Below, in pieces: positions 51,660 through 59,925 of a stretch of 64,000 nucleotides of DNA. Under the pieces are notes generated by a model. The model saw nothing but the letters and a program-made list of their open reading frames with translations, did no database searches and had not been told where the DNA came from. The translations under genes were made by a program, and so were the position numbers. The DNA comes from Chloroflexota bacterium (GTDB lineage: Bacteria > Chloroflexota > Anaerolineae > 4572-78 > J111): the NCBI GenBank assembly GCA_016860845.1, contig BOKF01000043.1, positions 8,326 through 72,325 on the forward strand, written 5' to 3'. Position 1 is the stretch's first letter. Each line of letters opens with the position of its first letter.

Positions 51660-53981
51660 TTAAACCTCGTGGAATTTCTTTTGATTTTCTTTGGCCTGCG
51701 CATCCAGCGCTTTCAATACCTTTTCCGGGGTGATAGGCAAGTCGTGAACCCACACACCCACTGCGTCGTAAATGGCGTTGGTAATTGCTGCCATCGGTCC
51801 CATAATTGGCGGTTCCCCAAGACCTTTTGCGCCAAACGGTCCCGTTTCATCCACCATTTCAACTACAACCGCTTCGATAGGGGGGGCATCCAGAAATGTT
51901 GGCAAGCGGTAATCCAAAAATGAGGGGTTACATACCTGACCTTTGTCTAGCAGCAGTTCTTCCCATAAGGTGCAGCTAATGCCCTGCAGCCCACCCCCTT
52001 CTATTTGACCCACCACCCCCTGCGGGTTGATAACCTGGCCCACATCGTGTGCGGCGGTCAACCGATCTACCGTTATCTGACCGGTTTCCCTATCTACCGT
52101 TACCTCAGCTACGTGGGTACCAAACACAAAAGTTTTTGAAGGCGGCTGGGGATACCCCTCGCCTACCGGCTCGTTAAAGCCCGGCTCACCCAGATAGGCC
52201 CCCCGGCCTATAATCGGGCCGCCTTTGAAAAACAGGCTGATACCGGCTATAGCTGCAAAGGAGAGCCTTTCTGTGGGGTTATCTTTTATGTAAATACAAC
52301 TTTCACCGAAAGATAGCCGGTCAACAGGAACCTTCAACTGGCCGGCAGCTACCTCCAACATCTGTTTCTTGGCGTCTTTGGCTGCCAGTAAAAAGGCGTT
52401 GCCTGTGTCAAAAACGGTACGGCTGGCAATCGGCCCCAGGTCATAAGGGGAACTATCAGAGTCAACCGCAGCAACGGCCGTTTCCGACAGGGGAATTCCC
52501 ATCTCCTCGGCTACAATCTGAGCCAGAGCAGTTTGATTACCTGTACCCAGGTCCATAGCGCCGGTCAGCAAATTAATGGTGCCGTCCTCATTCAGCTTTA
52601 TGATGGCCGATGAGGATAGCAGGCCCATATTCAAAATGATATTAGCCATACCAATGCCGCGCCCATCCTCTTTCCATTCATTTCTTTCTTCCCAATTTGA
52701 GGCGGTCAGCGCAGCTTGCATCGTCTGGCTAACCGAAACCGAGCGTAGTTTCTGCGTCGATAATATCTGTGTTCCTTCAGAAGCAATGTTGATCTGCCGG
52801 AATTCTACCGGATCGATCTCTATCCGGGCTGCAACCTTATCCATCTGCGCTTCATTGGCGTAATTCATTTCCTTGGCCCCATAACCGCGCATACACCCAA
52901 AGTTAGGATTATTGGTGTAAACGGCGTAGGCAGTCACTTCCGCATTGGGTATATCGTAGGGGCCTTGAGCAAAGGTCATTGCCAGGCCCACTGTGCCCAG
53001 CGCATGGTCAGAATATCCGCCACAGTCGGCCACCACCTTTACTCGTTTGGCCGTTATCTGCCCATTGTTTTTGACACCCATCTTGATGGTAATGGAATAG
53101 GGTGGAACCGGACGCCCGGCCAGGTGTTCCTCCTCGCGAGTCAGGGTCAATCGCACCGATCGCCCCGACTTGCGGGCCAACAAGGCCACAATCGGCTCTA
53201 CTGAGGCCTTTAACTTACCGCCAAAACCGCCTCCCAAACCGGCGCCGATAACTCGCACTTTTGTCAAGGGCCAATCCAGGGCTGCGCTCACTTCAAGCTG
53301 GCAGGGGAAGATCTGCTGGTTAGAGGTGTAGACGGTCAGCTTGCCATTAAAATCAAAACCGGCCACCGCCGAACGCGGCTCAATGTAGGCCTGATGGATC
53401 GGCTGGGTTGTGAAGGTATCTTCAAAAACATGGTCAGCATCGGAAAATCCCGCTTCCAGGTCACCTTGACTCAATTTTGAATACATGGCAACATTGCCGT
53501 ATTTAATGGCCGGATAAATGGCCTCATAACTTTCAATATCGGGGTGGACGAGAGGTGCGTCCGGCTCCATCGCTTCATACGGGTCAAAGACGGCGGGTAG
53601 ATTTTCATATTCAATTTCGATCAAACCAATCGCCTTTGTGGCAATTTTTTGGCTTTCGGCGGCTACCGCTGCAATCGCTTCACCGCTGTGGCGCGTCTTT
53701 TCATTGGCGAAAACACACTGGTCTTTCAGATATACGCCAAAGGGCTTTTTCGAAGCATCTTTGGCGGTCACAACGGCATGAACACCGGGCAGCGCTTCAG
53801 CCTTGCTGGTATCCAGCCGGACGATGCGGGCGTGAGACCGGTCACTCCACAGTACTTTAGCGTAAAGCATCCCTTGAAATTGTAGGTCTGTGCCGTACAC
53901 CGTCCTGCCGGTGACTTTATCGAGGGCGTCAAGGCGAATATGAGGGCGGCCTATTACAGAAAAGCCGCTTTTTTTGTTCAT
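51660..53981 (-). CDS. Molybdenum hydroxylase large (molybdopterin) subunit, copy A
   Basis: A 773-residue Mo subunit: MNKKSGFSVIGRPHIRLDALDKVTGRTVYG at the start, GAGLGGGFGGKLKASVEP, and GPFGAKGLGEPPIMGPMAAI with the catalytic Glu. The ATG at 53981 after agaggag was preferred to an upstream ATG that overlaps the FeS gene. It follows FAD and FeS subunit genes in the standard order for CoxMSL-type hydroxylases, so these three form the core heterotrimer. Confidence 0.92.
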   Translation of the reverse strand: MNKKSGFSVIGRPHIRLDALDKVTGRTVYGTDLQFQGMLYAKVLWSDRSHARIVRLDTSKAEALPGVHAVVTAKDASKKPFGVYLKDQCVFANEKTRHSGEAIAAVAAESQKIATKAIGLIEIEYENLPAVFDPYEAMEPDAPLVHPDIESYEAIYPAIKYGNVAMYSKLSQGDLEAGFSDADHVFEDTFTTQPIHQAYIEPRSAVAGFDFNGKLTVYTSNQQIFPCQLEVSAALDWPLTKVRVIGAGLGGGFGGKLKASVEPIVALLARKSGRSVRLTLTREEEHLAGRPVPPYSITIKMGVKNNGQITAKRVKVVADCGGYSDHALGTVGLAMTFAQGPYDIPNAEVTAYAVYTNNPNFGCMRGYGAKEMNYANEAQMDKVAARIEIDPVEFRQINIASEGTQILSTQKLRSVSVSQTMQAALTASNWEERNEWKEDGRGIGMANIILNMGLLSSSAIIKLNEDGTINLLTGAMDLGTGNQTALAQIVAEEMGIPLSETAVAAVDSDSSPYDLGPIASRTVFDTGNAFLLAAKDAKKQMLEVAAGQLKVPVDRLSFGESCIYIKDNPTERLSFAAIAGISLFFKGGPIIGRGAYLGEPGFNEPVGEGYPQPPSKTFVFGTHVAEVTVDRETGQITVDRLTAAHDVGQVINPQGVVGQIEGGGLQGISCTLWEELLLDKGQVCNPSFLDYRLPTFLDAPPIEAVVVEMVDETGPFGAKGLGEPPIMGPMAAITNAIYDAVGVWVHDLPITPEKVLKALDAQAKENQKKFHEV

Positions 53982-53997
53982 TTTGTTATCTCCTCTG

Positions 53998-54456
53998 TCA
54001 TCCGGCGGCCGATTTGAGGGCGGCCATAATTCGACCATACCCGGTACAGCGGCAGATGTTGCCGGCCAGGTGGAATCTTATCTCTTCTTCGGTTGGGCGC
54101 GGATTTTCATCAAGCAGGGCTTTGGCGGCTACAATAAAGCCGGGCGTACAGTAACCGCATTGAACGCCCCCTTGGTCAATAAATGCCTGCTGCACCCGAT
54201 GCAGTTTTCCTTGGATAGCCACCCCTTCAATCGTAGTAACCTCCGAACCTTCCGCCGCCATTGTTAATACCAGGCACGAAGTAACAGCCCGTCCATTTAG
54301 AAGGACGGTGCAGGCGCCACAGTCGCCGGTACCACAGCCCTCTTTGGTACCGGTTAAACTTAAACGGTCACGCAGGGTGTCTAACAACCGCTCGTCAGGG
54401 TCAACCGTGACCCGATAAACCTTACCGTTAATGTTTAGTTCGATGGAATGGGTCAT
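53998..54456 (-). CDS. Molybdenum hydroxylase small [2Fe-2S] subunit (CoxS-type)
   Basis: A 152-residue ferredoxin-type subunit with all eight cluster Cys: C41, C46, C49, C61 in CGTGDCGAC...C and C100, C103, C135, C137 in CGYCTPG...CRC. It passes electrons from the Mo centre to FAD. Its ATG overlaps the FAD-subunit stop by 4 bases (ATGA). Confidence 0.95.
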   Translation of the reverse strand: MTHSIELNINGKVYRVTVDPDERLLDTLRDRLSLTGTKEGCGTGDCGACTVLLNGRAVTSCLVLTMAAEGSEVTTIEGVAIQGKLHRVQQAFIDQGGVQCGYCTPGFIVAAKALLDENPRPTEEEIRFHLAGNICRCTGYGRIMAALKSAAG

Positions 54457-55322
54457 GACCTTTCCTCCATAATCTTGGCTGCCTCGGTTAAGGCTCGTTT
54501 GGTATCTACTTCAACCATTCGCCGGCGGTACCAGGCCGATGAGCGAACATCGTCAATCGGTTTGGCTTCGTCTGCCGCCATACGAGCCGCCTCGGCAATG
54601 GTTTCGGGGTTGAGATTGCCGCGCCCCAGCACCAGTTCTTCAGCTTGCCTGGCCCTGATGGGGGTTGGCGCAACCGCGCCCAAGGCAATGCGAATAGTAT
54701 CCGGCGCGCCGTTAGTCGCCGAAACCAGATTGGCTACACCGATAAAGGCTAAATCCATAGCCCGGCGCAAGCTGTGTTTAATATAAACTGCCCCGCTTCG
54801 GACTGCCGGACATGGAACGTGCAACTTAACCAGCACCTCGGTGGGTTTGAGTACGCTCTGGCGCGGTCCCTGAAAGAAATCTACTAATGGGATTGTTCTA
54901 CGGCCATAGGGGCCGGCAATTTCAGCCTGAGCGTCCAGGACCAATAGGGCTGGAACCAGGTCGGCAGATGGAGAAGCGTTGCATATATTTCCCCCAATGG
55001 TGGCCAGGTGGCGGATCTGAACGGAAGCCAGCGTACTGGCGGCTTCCACCAATATGCGGTAATCCTTAACCAAAAGGGAGGAAATCTCTATCTCACGGAC
55101 TTTGGTCATCGCGCCAATGGTTATACCGGTATCAGTGGCCCAAATACCATGCAACTCGGCCAGGCGGCTAAGATCAATCAGGTAACGGGGGGTCGCCTTA
55201 CCCATGCGGATGGCCAACAGCAGATCCGTGCCCCCGGCCAGTATTTTGGCCTTCGGACCGTATTCGGTCAGCAGCCGGAAGGCCTCCCCCAAACTATTGG
55301 GACGGACATATTCAAATGTCAT
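54453..55322 (-). CDS. Molybdenum hydroxylase FAD-binding subunit (CoxM-type)
   Basis: A 289-residue subunit starting MTFEYVRPNSLGEAFRLL. The FAD loops LAGGTDLLLAIRMG and TIGGNICNASPSADLVPALL are complete, and the C-terminal CO-dehydrogenase flavoprotein domain is present. The ATG at 55322 follows ggtgga. It is the only intact FAD subunit in the window, while at least three Mo subunits are encoded (51660, 47903 and the fused 37528). Confidence 0.93.
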   Translation of the reverse strand: MTFEYVRPNSLGEAFRLLTEYGPKAKILAGGTDLLLAIRMGKATPRYLIDLSRLAELHGIWATDTGITIGAMTKVREIEISSLLVKDYRILVEAASTLASVQIRHLATIGGNICNASPSADLVPALLVLDAQAEIAGPYGRRTIPLVDFFQGPRQSVLKPTEVLVKLHVPCPAVRSGAVYIKHSLRRAMDLAFIGVANLVSATNGAPDTIRIALGAVAPTPIRARQAEELVLGRGNLNPETIAEAARMAADEAKPIDDVRSSAWYRRRMVEVDTKRALTEAAKIMEERS

Positions 55323-55370
55323 AAGCACTTCCACCTTTCAGTTTCAAAACTAACGTAATACTTGAAGGCT

Positions 55371-56117
55371 TTATCGAATAAAAGATGCCTGCGTGGTCGT
55401 GCCGCCGGGCGGCACGACCACGAACTCTTGGTCATCTACATTCAGAGTGTTTACTCGCCAAACCAGTCGTTCCAGCAGGGTTGGTTCACCTACCATTTCA
55501 GCATAAGTAACTCTCAATAACTTTGCTACCTCCTGTGCCTGATGGCGATACCGATCTAGCTCCTCTGGCGAAAATGCAACAAGCACTACCCGTCGGTAGT
55601 GCTTGTACATGCGTGTAATAAGTTTTTTGGCTTTTTCCGGCCCGTAGCTCACCGACCAGTCTTCAAGTTGAGCTATTGGATGATGACCGCTTTCCAGCCA
55701 CCCTTCGCTTAAGTAGTAGGTGCCGGGATAATGCTGAAAATCTTCCAGAAAGCGGCGGTATGATCCCATCAAAATAGCAATACAATCATCAGTGCGAGGG
55801 ATAACCAGGGTATGCTGCCGGGCTTGCAGGCCGACCAGGCCATTACCGCACAATCCATAGCCAATTAAGACGATTCCCGGTTCGTTGGTTGAGTCAATTG
55901 CATTCTGTATCTGGGTAGTCATCTGGGCTGGCACAGTGTGCAACCCGTAATCCAGAAATTGGCATGTGGCTAACCCCGGCACATTGTTGAGCAATGACTG
56001 CAAAGCGCGTTGCAGAACTTGACAACCGATTACATATACCCGTTGTGGTTCCAACGACTGTTTCTGAACACCGTTCAGTTTTTGGATTGTATTTTTATTG
56101 GTTAGTTTGTCAGCCAC
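55371..56117 (-). CDS. DUF1638 protein, corrinoid/C1-pathway associated
   Basis: A 248-residue protein matching DUF1638: a Cys in VYVIGCQVLQRAL, LDYGLHTVP, IVLIGYGLCGNGLVGLQA, IPRTDDCIAILMGS, and PGTYYLSEGWLESG. These Cys, His and Asp residues suggest a metal or cofactor site. DUF1638 genes commonly lie beside corrinoid methyltransferase genes; their function is unknown. Here it stands 5 bases after methylene-THF reductase. Its last codons form a perfect hairpin. Confidence 0.85.
   Translation of the reverse strand: MADKLTNKNTIQKLNGVQKQSLEPQRVYVIGCQVLQRALQSLLNNVPGLATCQFLDYGLHTVPAQMTTQIQNAIDSTNEPGIVLIGYGLCGNGLVGLQARQHTLVIPRTDDCIAILMGSYRRFLEDFQHYPGTYYLSEGWLESGHHPIAQLEDWSVSYGPEKAKKLITRMYKHYRRVVLVAFSPEELDRYRHQAQEVAKLLRVTYAEMVGEPTLLERLVWRVNTLNVDDQEFVVVPPGGTTTQASFIR
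55392..55422 (-). terminator. Terminator-like palindrome inside the end of the DUF1638 gene
   Basis: Bases 55392-55422 form a perfect 15-bp stem with a single central base (arm cgtggtcgtgccgcc), coding for VVVPPGGTTT. On the minus strand a cttttatt run follows nine bases later, overlapping the last codons. It could end or attenuate the RACo-MTHFR-DUF1638 transcript before the hydroxylase genes. Confidence 0.6.
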
Positions 56118-56122
56118 TTTAC

Positions 56123-57646
56123 TTAACCTATGGTCGGCTGCAAAACCCTTTTTTCTCCGGTGGAGTCCAGCCCAGTTGCATTACCATTTGCCGACCAGCT
56201 TTGGATAACCGGACCAGGTATTTCTGCCTCTTTGAGTAAATGAGGCACAATCTCTTCCCAGTGAACGGCCATTACGTGCATACCATTGATACCTGGTGTA
56301 CTTTTTAATTTCTCAATAATTTCAAGCGCAATCTCCGCCCCTACCTGTTGTTGCCCATCTCTGGCTTCATCCATCCGTTTGACCAGTTCTGGTGGAATAT
56401 TCACCCCTGGCACATCGTCGGCCATAAAATGGGCGGCCCGTGCGCTCTTAAGTGGAATCAGACCGGGCAGTAGATAAACTTTGTCCAGCAAATTGCGCTT
56501 ATCCAGAGCTTCTAGCCAATCAGTAAAGCGATTATAATCAAAAACAGGCTGGGTTTGGATGAATTGCGCTCCTGCATTGATTTTCTTTTCGGTGCGGATA
56601 GCCTCATATTTGGGTGGTGCGCCAAAGGGTGAAGCTGCTGCGCCTAGAAAGAACTGGGGTGGTTCTTTAATCTTGCGCCCATCCAAATAGACCCCCTCAT
56701 CTCGCATCCGGCGCAACATCCACAACATCTGCACTGCGTCCATATCAAACTGGTCGGGTTTAATCATTGGGCCGGGGCCAAATCGCTGGTGATCGCCAGA
56801 GAGGCAAAGAATATTAGGAATACCCAAGCCAGCCGCGCCCATTGCATCTGACTCGATGACCACCCGACTGCGATCGCGAGCCTGGAGCTGCATAATCGGC
56901 TCCAGACCGGCATCCAAGCAGATCTTGCTAGAGGCCATACTGCTCATTCGGGCTGAAGCCGAGGCGTTATCGGTAAAGTTGGCTGCAGCCACATACCCCT
57001 TTAGCCATCCCACCTTTTTGTTGATAATTGCTGTTGAGGCTGTTAACGGTGGGGCAATTTCAGCGGTAACAGTAAAATTGCCGGTATGCAGGTTGGCTTC
57101 TAATTGAGAAATATGCTCCTTATATTGGGGAGAATGGTATTTGGCATCTCCCTGCCACCAATCCGGCTGGCGGATTTTGTAAAAGAGCGATTCGCACTCT
57201 TTATTAAATTTCTCCCGGTTACGAAAAAAATCCAAAGGGTTGGGGCCTTTTTGCTCACGCCAATGCCTATATACATCCAGCCAGGTTTCGCGTCCAACCT
57301 TAGCCCCATCCATCGGAGCATTGACTTCTAACAGTTTATCTATTCGCCCCATTTTTTCAGCTCGTTCGTAGATTTTATACCAGGTGCAGGGGCGAGTGGA
57401 ATCCACCTCACAGGCCTCCGGCGTTGCGCCTCCGCACAAACCGTTACGCAAGCCTTTAGGGCAAGTCATTGGACAAATGAACGCCGTTTCTTGCAGGATA
57501 CAGTTGCCGCACATGCGGCAGCCAAACAACAGTCCTTTAATCTCTCGTTCAACACAGGTAAACAAGTGTATCGGCCACGTTTCTTTTTCTCGGCTGTAGG
57601 GAGAAAACGAGGCTTGATAACGTCGTGGTGAAAAGATTGGCATCAT
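56123..57646 (-). CDS. Methylenetetrahydrofolate reductase with N-terminal Cys-rich domain
   Basis: A 507-residue fusion. Residues 1-110 are a Cys-rich MTHFR_C/MetV-type domain with CRMCGNC, CPMTCPKGLRNGLCGG and CTWYKIYERA, the likely [Fe-S] or zinc sites. From about residue 185 is the MetF barrel: TAEIAPPLT with the catalytic Glu, AANFTDNASASARMS, MQLQARDRSR, NILCLSGDH and INAGAQFIQTQPVFD. In acetogens MetV and MetF are separate subunits; here they are one chain in the reverse order. It interconverts methyl-THF and methylene-THF. Either of two adjacent ATGs may start it. Confidence 0.9.
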   Translation of the reverse strand: MMPIFSPRRYQASFSPYSREKETWPIHLFTCVEREIKGLLFGCRMCGNCILQETAFICPMTCPKGLRNGLCGGATPEACEVDSTRPCTWYKIYERAEKMGRIDKLLEVNAPMDGAKVGRETWLDVYRHWREQKGPNPLDFFRNREKFNKECESLFYKIRQPDWWQGDAKYHSPQYKEHISQLEANLHTGNFTVTAEIAPPLTASTAIINKKVGWLKGYVAAANFTDNASASARMSSMASSKICLDAGLEPIMQLQARDRSRVVIESDAMGAAGLGIPNILCLSGDHQRFGPGPMIKPDQFDMDAVQMLWMLRRMRDEGVYLDGRKIKEPPQFFLGAAASPFGAPPKYEAIRTEKKINAGAQFIQTQPVFDYNRFTDWLEALDKRNLLDKVYLLPGLIPLKSARAAHFMADDVPGVNIPPELVKRMDEARDGQQQVGAEIALEIIEKLKSTPGINGMHVMAVHWEEIVPHLLKEAEIPGPVIQSWSANGNATGLDSTGEKRVLQPTIG

Positions 57647-57669
57647 CGGCTCCTTTATAATTATGAAAT

Positions 57670-59520
57670 TTAGTTGATGGCAGGAAAACTCAAAGCTTTG
57701 ACAAAAATATCCTGAAAATCACGTCGGGCAGAAAGCTCTACATAACGGCTTTTTCGGCTAATTTCTACCGCTTCAGTCCGGGCAGAAACCGAAAAGGCGG
57801 CCAGTTTAGCACCGTCCCCAGCTGTATTACCGACAGCCCGGATACGTTCCACCGGTACGGCAGGCAGCAGGCCAATAGTCAGGGCGCTATCAGGAGTTAT
57901 GTAGCTGCCAAACGCGCCTGCCAGCAGCACTTCATCCAGGTCATTAACGGTTAAGCCACATTCACTCAGTAATATGTTGATGCCAGCCAGGATAGCGCCC
58001 TTGGCCATTTGCAACTGGCGAATATCCTGTTGGGAGATGAAGATGGGTTTATCAGAGGTCTCGGCCAAGAGGAAAGCAACTATTCCTCGTTTCTTAGTGA
58101 TCATAAACCGGGAACATAAATCGGACGGCCAGGCCTCCCGTGGCAGGAAACGGCCGGACGGTTCCACCACGCCACTCCGAACCAGGGCCGCGACGGCGTC
58201 CAGCAACCCCGACCCACAAATACCGCGCGGCTGCTCATCACCAATTACCGACAGTTCAAATGCTCCATTCTGACTGACTCGTTCAATGGCTCCGGCAGCA
58301 GCCCGCATACCGCAGGCAATATGAGCGCCTTCAAAGGCCGGACCCGCGGCGGTAGCGCATGTCACGATTTGACCATCCCGAGCCAAAGCGATTTCACCAT
58401 TGGTGCCGATATCAACCAGTAACCGTGATCCCGTTAAGTAATGAAACCTGGTAGCCAGAATATCGGCAGTGATATCTGCGCCAACGTAACTGCCGATACC
58501 CGGCACGATGCAGACCCGAGCGGCAGAGTTTAGGGTTAAGTCTACCTGAGCGGCAGGCAGGAGCAGAGATTCGTTAAAGGCCGGCACGTACGGGTCGCCG
58601 GGCAGGTAACGAGGATCTACCCCGGCGAACAATTGCAACATGCAGGTATTGCCCACGATAATGGCTTCGTAAACATCAATAGGCGGAACATTAGCCCGTT
58701 GACAGGCTTCGGCAACCATTTCATTAATAACTTCTGCCACGAGTCGCTGCATCTCACGCAGGGCTGCCGAATCGTTGATAATCGCTGAAATGCGCGAAAT
58801 GACATCGGCTCCAAACACGGCTTGGGGATTTGATTTCGATACTACAGTCATTTGCCGCTTGGTTACCAGATCCAGCAGATAGACAGCAATCGTCGTGGTG
58901 CCAATATCCACCGCTATAGCCAGCAGCCGATCCTGTGTGTCGCCCGGTTCAACGGCTACTATTTCGTTCTGGTGGAGTACGGCTGTAATTTGAAAATCGC
59001 CAACTCGGAGCGCGGTCGGCAGCTCGCGGAGCAGCGATAAAGAGGGCATTTCAGCAAGTTCAAGCTCCGCTTTGGCTTGCAGCGTTTCCCACAACCGCAG
59101 CCAATCACTGCGTTGATCGGTCAGCGAACAAGGGGGAATTGCCAGATAAAACTTGCGCACGGCCGGTTGGGCCTCAAAGGACAATTGTCCGACCATATCT
59201 TCTTTTGAATGGCGAAATCGAACAGGTTCTTGTAACTGTATAGTCAGATCCTGGGTAGGATAGAGTTGACAAGCCAGCCGGACACCAGTAGCCAATTCCT
59301 CAGAATCAAACCAATATTCATCTGTCTGAGAAGGTGCTGGTGCCTCGCCTGCTACCCAAACTCGACATGTACTGCACGTCCCTGTTCCCCCACAAGTTGC
59401 ATCCACAAGCCCAACCAAGCCGGCAGCGATTATCGCCTCCAGCACAGATTGCCGATTATCAGCATCCAGTGGGATCGCTGTTGACAGTCGTCCGTTTGAG
59501 CGCAAGGTTACTGTGGGCAT
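57670..59520 (-). CDS. Reductive activator of corrinoid proteins (RACo-like, ASKHA ATPase)
   Basis: A 616-residue protein. The N-terminal ferredoxin domain binds one [2Fe-2S] by C43, C49, C52 and C84 (CGGTGTCSTC...LAC). A linker and the ASKHA ATPase domain follow: AVDIGTTTIAVYLLDL near residue 205, GSRLLVDIGTNGEIAL, AFEGAHIACGMRAAAGAIE, GICGSGLLDAVAAL and LLAGAFGSYITPDSAL. RACo/RamA-type proteins reduce inactivated Co(II) corrinoid back to Co(I) using ATP. It is the first gene of the minus-strand block and diverges from the GntR-corrinoid-methyltransferase genes it presumably serves. Confidence 0.92.
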   Translation of the reverse strand: MPTVTLRSNGRLSTAIPLDADNRQSVLEAIIAAGLVGLVDATCGGTGTCSTCRVWVAGEAPAPSQTDEYWFDSEELATGVRLACQLYPTQDLTIQLQEPVRFRHSKEDMVGQLSFEAQPAVRKFYLAIPPCSLTDQRSDWLRLWETLQAKAELELAEMPSLSLLRELPTALRVGDFQITAVLHQNEIVAVEPGDTQDRLLAIAVDIGTTTIAVYLLDLVTKRQMTVVSKSNPQAVFGADVISRISAIINDSAALREMQRLVAEVINEMVAEACQRANVPPIDVYEAIIVGNTCMLQLFAGVDPRYLPGDPYVPAFNESLLLPAAQVDLTLNSAARVCIVPGIGSYVGADITADILATRFHYLTGSRLLVDIGTNGEIALARDGQIVTCATAAGPAFEGAHIACGMRAAAGAIERVSQNGAFELSVIGDEQPRGICGSGLLDAVAALVRSGVVEPSGRFLPREAWPSDLCSRFMITKKRGIVAFLLAETSDKPIFISQQDIRQLQMAKGAILAGINILLSECGLTVNDLDEVLLAGAFGSYITPDSALTIGLLPAVPVERIRAVGNTAGDGAKLAAFSVSARTEAVEISRKSRYVELSARRDFQDIFVKALSFPAIN

Positions 59521-59665
59521 TTTGCCACCAACCAGCCTTATAATTCCATTTCCTCTACGATGAGGCGATATTTAATCAGGTTTTCGCGACTCTTTCAGAT
59601 TAGAAATTGGTTACTTGGTAAATATAACGGGGGAAGTGATTACTGAGTTTCACCACTTAAATCTC

Positions 59666-59694
59666 ATTATATAACACCCGATACCTGTTGTCAA
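59666..59694 (-). promoter_or_regulatory. Perfect-consensus sigma-70 promoter for the RACo operon
   Basis: On the minus strand TTGACA (59689-59694) and TATAAT (59666-59671) are both perfect and separated by exactly 17 bases. The start point would be near 59659, giving a leader of about 140 bases. This is the strongest promoter visible in the window. Confidence 0.85.
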
Positions 59695-59701
59695 GTATTA
59701 G

Positions 59702-59784
59702 TTACCATTGGATAGTATAAATTACCAATACCAAAATACAACCCAATTTTGCTAGACGACTTGGTTAATTGTAATTACCAATGG
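59702..59784. promoter_or_regulatory. Repeated TTACCAWTR sites in the divergent promoter region
   Basis: Related sites occur at 59702-59711 (ttaccattgg), 59722-59730 (ttaccaata) and 59775-59784 (ttaccaatgg, within an imperfect palindrome attaccaatggttaat). A further ttacttggtaa lies at 59611. They sit beside the minus -35 box and before the plus promoter, and are good candidates for operators of the adjacent GntR/UTRA regulator. The 59521-59925 gap otherwise holds no gene. Confidence 0.5.
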
Positions 59785-59794
59785 TTAATAATAG

Positions 59795-59823
59795 TTGACA
59801 AGTCTTGGTTCTTGTGATAAACT
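59795..59823 (+). promoter_or_regulatory. Candidate promoter for the GntR-corrinoid-methyltransferase genes
   Basis: TTGACA at 59795-59800 and TAAACT at 59818-59823 with a 17-base spacer. The -35 is perfect, the -10 matches 4 of 6. The start would be near 59830, about 95 bases before the GntR ATG. Confidence 0.6.
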
Positions 59824-59925
59824 TTGTGATCAAGACCAAATTAAATTTCACAATCTGGTTTTCTTATATCCTTTACAACTTGTTCAATCCATTCTAATTC
59901 ATTTGGTATCTATGGAAGATATTCG

